A stretch of DNA of 64,000 bases from positions 310,001 to 374,000 of the forward strand of contig JACJYI010000002.1 of NCBI GenBank assembly GCA_020636225.1. Direction: 5' to 3'. The number at the start of each line of letters is the position of its first letter. Position 1 is the stretch's first letter. The notes under the pieces are model-generated. The model did not search any database and had not been told where the DNA came from. It saw nothing but the letters and a program-made list of their open reading frames with translations. Source of the stretch: Lewinellaceae bacterium (GTDB lineage Bacteria; Bacteroidota; Bacteroidia; Chitinophagales; Saprospiraceae). The translations under genes and the position numbers were made by a program. Positions 61,525 through 64,000 of the stretch are shown in pieces.

Positions 61525-61532
61525 CAAATATA
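61525..61532 (-). promoter_or_regulatory. Minus-7 box of lpdA promoter
   Basis: Minus-strand TATATTTG is a perfect TAnnTTTG element 24 bases upstream of the lpdA ATG. Confidence 0.68.
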
Positions 61533-61602
61533 GGATGAATTGGTCGGATCATCGCAGGAGATGAATTTAGTCACTCCCCGCTGACCGTATGGAAAACCCA
61601 CC

Positions 61603-61610
61603 TACTTTTG
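61603..61610 (+). promoter_or_regulatory. Minus-7 box of gdhA promoter
   Basis: TACTTTTG is a perfect TAnnTTTG element 34 bases upstream of the gdhA ATG, divergent from the lpdA promoter. Confidence 0.68.
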
Positions 61611-61644
61611 TAAAGGGATCGTCCTAAATACACCTTGCAAATCA

Positions 61645-63012
61645 ATGTTTGTTATGGATACCATCGTCATGAAACCAGCAACTACCTTGGATCAATTCAT
61701 GTCCTGGGTAATCAATACCAATCCCAATGAGCCGGAGTTTCACCAGGCAGTTCATGAGTTCGCCGAGGTGGTCATTCCGTTCATTGCCCATGAAAAGCAA
61801 TACCAGGATTGGAATTTACTGCAGAGAATGGTCGAACCTGATCGGGTTCTCAGCTTCAGGGTGACCTGGGTGGATGATCAGGGAAACGTACAGGTCAACA
61901 AAGGTTACAGGGTTCAATTCAACAATGCGATCGGACCCTACAAAGGCGGATTGCGGTTCCACCCGTCTGTCAACCAGAGCATTCTTAAATTCCTGGGATT
62001 TGAACAAGTGTTCAAGAACAGCCTGACCACCTTGCCGATGGGAGGTGGCAAGGGCGGAAGCAATTTTGATCCCAAGGGCAAGTCGGATGCCGAGGTGATG
62101 CGCTTCTGCCAGGCCTTTATGACAGAACTGCAACGGCACATTGGCCCTGATACAGATGTCCCTGCCGGTGATATCGGTGTTGGCGGACGTGAAATCGGCT
62201 ACCTCTTCGGGACGTACAAGAAGTTGCGGAATGAGTTTACGGGGGTCCTTACCGGAAAGGGAATGGCCTATGGGGGGAGCCTGATCCGTCCGGAAGCCAC
62301 CGGATATGGATGTGTCTATTTTGCTCAGGAAATGCTGAAGCGAGAGAAGAAATCCCTGGAAGGCCTGAAATGCCTGGTATCCGGATCCGGCAATGTCGCG
62401 CAGTATACCATTGAAAAGATCCTTCAACTGGGTGGTACGGTTCACTCTGTATCCGATTCAGGAGGAACGGTCTATGACAAGGACGGGATCGACCGGGAGA
62501 AACTGGATTATATCATGGACCTCAAGAATACTCGTCGAGGTCGGATTTCCGAGTTTGCCCAGCGGTATGGACTCGTCTACCTGGAAGGAGAGAAACCATG
62601 GAACATCCCATGTGATGCAGCTTTTCCCAGTGCGACCCAGAATGAGGTCGATCGGGACGATGCAGAGGCATTGGTCAAGAACGGATGCATCCTGGTCGCT
62701 GAAGGCGCCAATATGCCATCCACTCCTGCGGCGATTGCCGTTTTCCAGGGTTCACACATCCTTTATGCACCTGGAAAGGCGTCCAATGCCGGAGGAGTCG
62801 CCACATCTGGTCTGGAAATGAGCCAGAACAGCCTGCGACTCAGCTGGACACGTGACGAGGTCGACCTGCGCCTGCAGGGGATCATGAAGGATATCCATGA
62901 TCAATGCCTGCGCTTTGGTCAGGATGGCAAGGCGATTGACTATGTCAAGGGCGCAAACATCGGTGGTTTTGTGAAGATCGCCGATGCGATGCTGGCACAG
63001 GGAATCGTCTGA
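61645..63012 (+). CDS. gdhA: NADP-type glutamate dehydrogenase
   Basis: A 455-residue hexameric-type glutamate dehydrogenase that aminates 2-oxoglutarate. Seen: YRVQFNNAIGPYKGGLRFHP, the catalytic Lys region TTLPMGGGKGGSNFDPKG, the Asp in DVPAGDIGVGGREIGYLFG, and the nucleotide motif VSGSGNVAQYTIEKI. The length of about 450 residues and motif set fit the small biosynthetic class. Start at 61645 or 61654 (MDTIVMKP). Single-gene unit with its own promoter. Confidence 0.96.
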   Translation: MFVMDTIVMKPATTLDQFMSWVINTNPNEPEFHQAVHEFAEVVIPFIAHEKQYQDWNLLQRMVEPDRVLSFRVTWVDDQGNVQVNKGYRVQFNNAIGPYKGGLRFHPSVNQSILKFLGFEQVFKNSLTTLPMGGGKGGSNFDPKGKSDAEVMRFCQAFMTELQRHIGPDTDVPAGDIGVGGREIGYLFGTYKKLRNEFTGVLTGKGMAYGGSLIRPEATGYGCVYFAQEMLKREKKSLEGLKCLVSGSGNVAQYTIEKILQLGGTVHSVSDSGGTVYDKDGIDREKLDYIMDLKNTRRGRISEFAQRYGLVYLEGEKPWNIPCDAAFPSATQNEVDRDDAEALVKNGCILVAEGANMPSTPAAIAVFQGSHILYAPGKASNAGGVATSGLEMSQNSLRLSWTRDEVDLRLQGIMKDIHDQCLRFGQDGKAIDYVKGANIGGFVKIADAMLAQGIV

Positions 63013-63027
63013 GGTGGATCATCCGGA

Positions 63028-63642
63028 TCAGAATGGAATGATCTGCCGGAGAAAGGCCATGAAGACCTGAGGGTAAAACAGCGATGTCAGGAGCAAGCCG
63101 GATACCGCTCCGTAGAAGTGAGCGTCGTGGTTGATCACGCCCCGGTTCTGTTTGCTGGCCCATGATGAATAGATCAGGTAACCCACGGCGGCGAGGATGC
63201 TGTAGATGGGGATAAGGCCATACAGGTACAATGGGCGCCAGGGAAAGAACAGGACATAGGCAAAGAGGATACCCGAGACGGCCCCTGATGCACCGACGCT
63301 GACATAACCTGGATCGTCCTGGTGCTTGAGATAACTGGGCATGCTGGATGCGACCAGGATGATCAGGTAGATCGTGAGATACCGGATGACGCCAGTCACC
63401 GGTCCGGAGATGGCGATAAACTGATCTTCAACCACCTGGCCGAATTGCCAGAGCACGAACATGTTGATGCCCAGGTGCAGCCAGTTGGCATGGACAAATC
63501 CGGATGTGATCCATCGGTCATACTGTTTCGAATGATCGACCAGCCAGGGGCGGTGTGCCAGGCGTTGAAAGAGTGATGCATTCGAGAAGCATATCCAGGA
63601 AATCAGGACATTGACAATGACCAGGATGATGGTGGCAGACAT
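63028..63642 (-). CDS. Rhomboid-family intramembrane serine protease
   Basis: A 204-residue membrane protein with six predicted helices. The rhomboid catalytic pair is intact: Ser119 in GASGAVSG and His175 in DAHFYGAVSG; the oxyanion/loop motif HLGINMFVL (His56, Asn60) is also present. It cleaves transmembrane substrates within the inner membrane; the substrate is unknown. It lies 24 bases downstream of rlmH on the same strand, probably in one transcript. Confidence 0.92.
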   Translation of the reverse strand: MSATIILVIVNVLISWICFSNASLFQRLAHRPWLVDHSKQYDRWITSGFVHANWLHLGINMFVLWQFGQVVEDQFIAISGPVTGVIRYLTIYLIILVASSMPSYLKHQDDPGYVSVGASGAVSGILFAYVLFFPWRPLYLYGLIPIYSILAAVGYLIYSSWASKQNRGVINHDAHFYGAVSGLLLTSLFYPQVFMAFLRQIIPF

Positions 63643-63666
63643 AGGGCTACAGATTAGCGATTTCGG

Positions 63667-64000
63667 TTAGTCATGATGGTAGGGATGCCCGTTCAGGATG
63701 GTCATCCCGCGATACAATTGCTCCAGGAATACGATTCGTGCCAGTTGATGATTGAAGGTCATCGGAGACAGGGACAGGAGTCCGGCTGCCCGGTCCCGGA
63801 TATCCTGGGAAAACCCGTAGGCTCCGCCCAGAATGAAGATCAGGCGTTTGGGCGATCGTTGACGCCAGTTGTCCAGGTAGGTCGCAAAGCCTCTTGAATC
63901 CATCGACTTTCCGGCTTCATCCAGAAGGATGACCATGTCACCCGGTTGAAGTCGTTTCAGGATCTGTTCGGATTCGCGTTGCAGGGCGTCCGGTCCGGAA
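63667..64000 (-). CDS. rlmH: 23S rRNA (pseudouridine(1915)-N(3))-methyltransferase RlmH, C-terminal part (5' end outside window)
   Basis: The frame stays open to the window end at 64000, so the N-terminus is missing. The visible 110 residues are typical SPOUT RlmH: VILLDEAGKSMDSRGFATYL, IFILGGAYGFSQDIRDRA (SAM-binding knot loop), and the C-terminal LSLSPMTFNHQLARIVFLEQ followed by YRGMTILNGHPYHHD. It methylates pseudouridine 1915 in helix 69 of 23S rRNA. Confidence 0.96.
   Translation of the reverse strand, partial: SGPDALQRESEQILKRLQPGDMVILLDEAGKSMDSRGFATYLDNWRQRSPKRLIFILGGAYGFSQDIRDRAAGLLSLSPMTFNHQLARIVFLEQLYRGMTILNGHPYHHD

Overview
The window comes from a member of the Bacteroidota, most likely a Saprospiria-type marine or sludge bacterium (lineage inferred from gene content, not from a marker search). 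The signs are type IX secretion (T9SS) sorting domains of both type A and type B, a PorP/SprF protein, an ECF-sigma/FecR/STN-TonB-receptor/DUF4249 cassette, giant HYR-repeat surface proteins, and many perfect TAnnTTTG minus-7 promoter elements of the Bacteroidota housekeeping sigma factor. There are no phage, IS or CRISPR elements. Codon style is uniform, so most of the window looks like ordinary chromosome with a few accessory modules.

Layout. 1-6.8 kb: end of recF, a DciA-like gene, a secreted subtilase, a conserved acidic protein, a double CbbX-type AAA+ protein with a duplicated N-terminal beta domain, and a methyltransferase. 6.85-14.6 kb: tRNA-His, then a copper P-type ATPase followed at once by an ECF sigma factor, FecR anti-sigma factor, STN-type TonB receptor and DUF4249 lipoprotein. 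14.6-32.9 kb (minus strand): a T9SS surface-protein region. It holds a 3253-residue HYR giant with a type A sorting domain, a strong terminator, then a coupled three-gene operon (1523-residue cohesin-like/HYR protein with type B C-terminal domain, PorP/SprF, OmpA-PD40-SPOR). 32.9-43.7 kb: tRNA-Arg and housekeeping genes (MmcQ-like, FAD oxidoreductase, DUF697 protein, tsaD, DUF3822-rsmD, argS, glnS, pyrR-pyrB). 43.8-51.4 kb: an exported 991-residue coiled-coil protein, a TlpA-type thioredoxin protein, and an AsmA-like protein. 51.5-56.4 kb: ribonuclease D coupled to a two-ATPase ABC protein, a tiny membrane protein, an MBL hydrolase and fmt. 56.5-60.1 kb: an SCP2-domain protein, a C39-peptidase ABC exporter homologue whose ATPase motifs are degenerate, and an HlyD-like adaptor. 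60.1-64 kb: lpd, gdhA, a rhomboid protease, and the 3-prime part of rlmH.

The most unusual items are (i) the SCP2 / degenerate C39-ABC / HlyD trio, where the peptidase triad is kept but the Walker A and signature motifs are gone; (ii) cohesin-like and dockerin-like modules spread over two adjacent T9SS giants; (iii) the duplicated beta domain on a tandem AAA+ protein; (iv) the exported hendecad coiled-coil protein; and (v) several promoters whose minus-7 box nearly touches the start codon, which suggests leaderless mRNAs.
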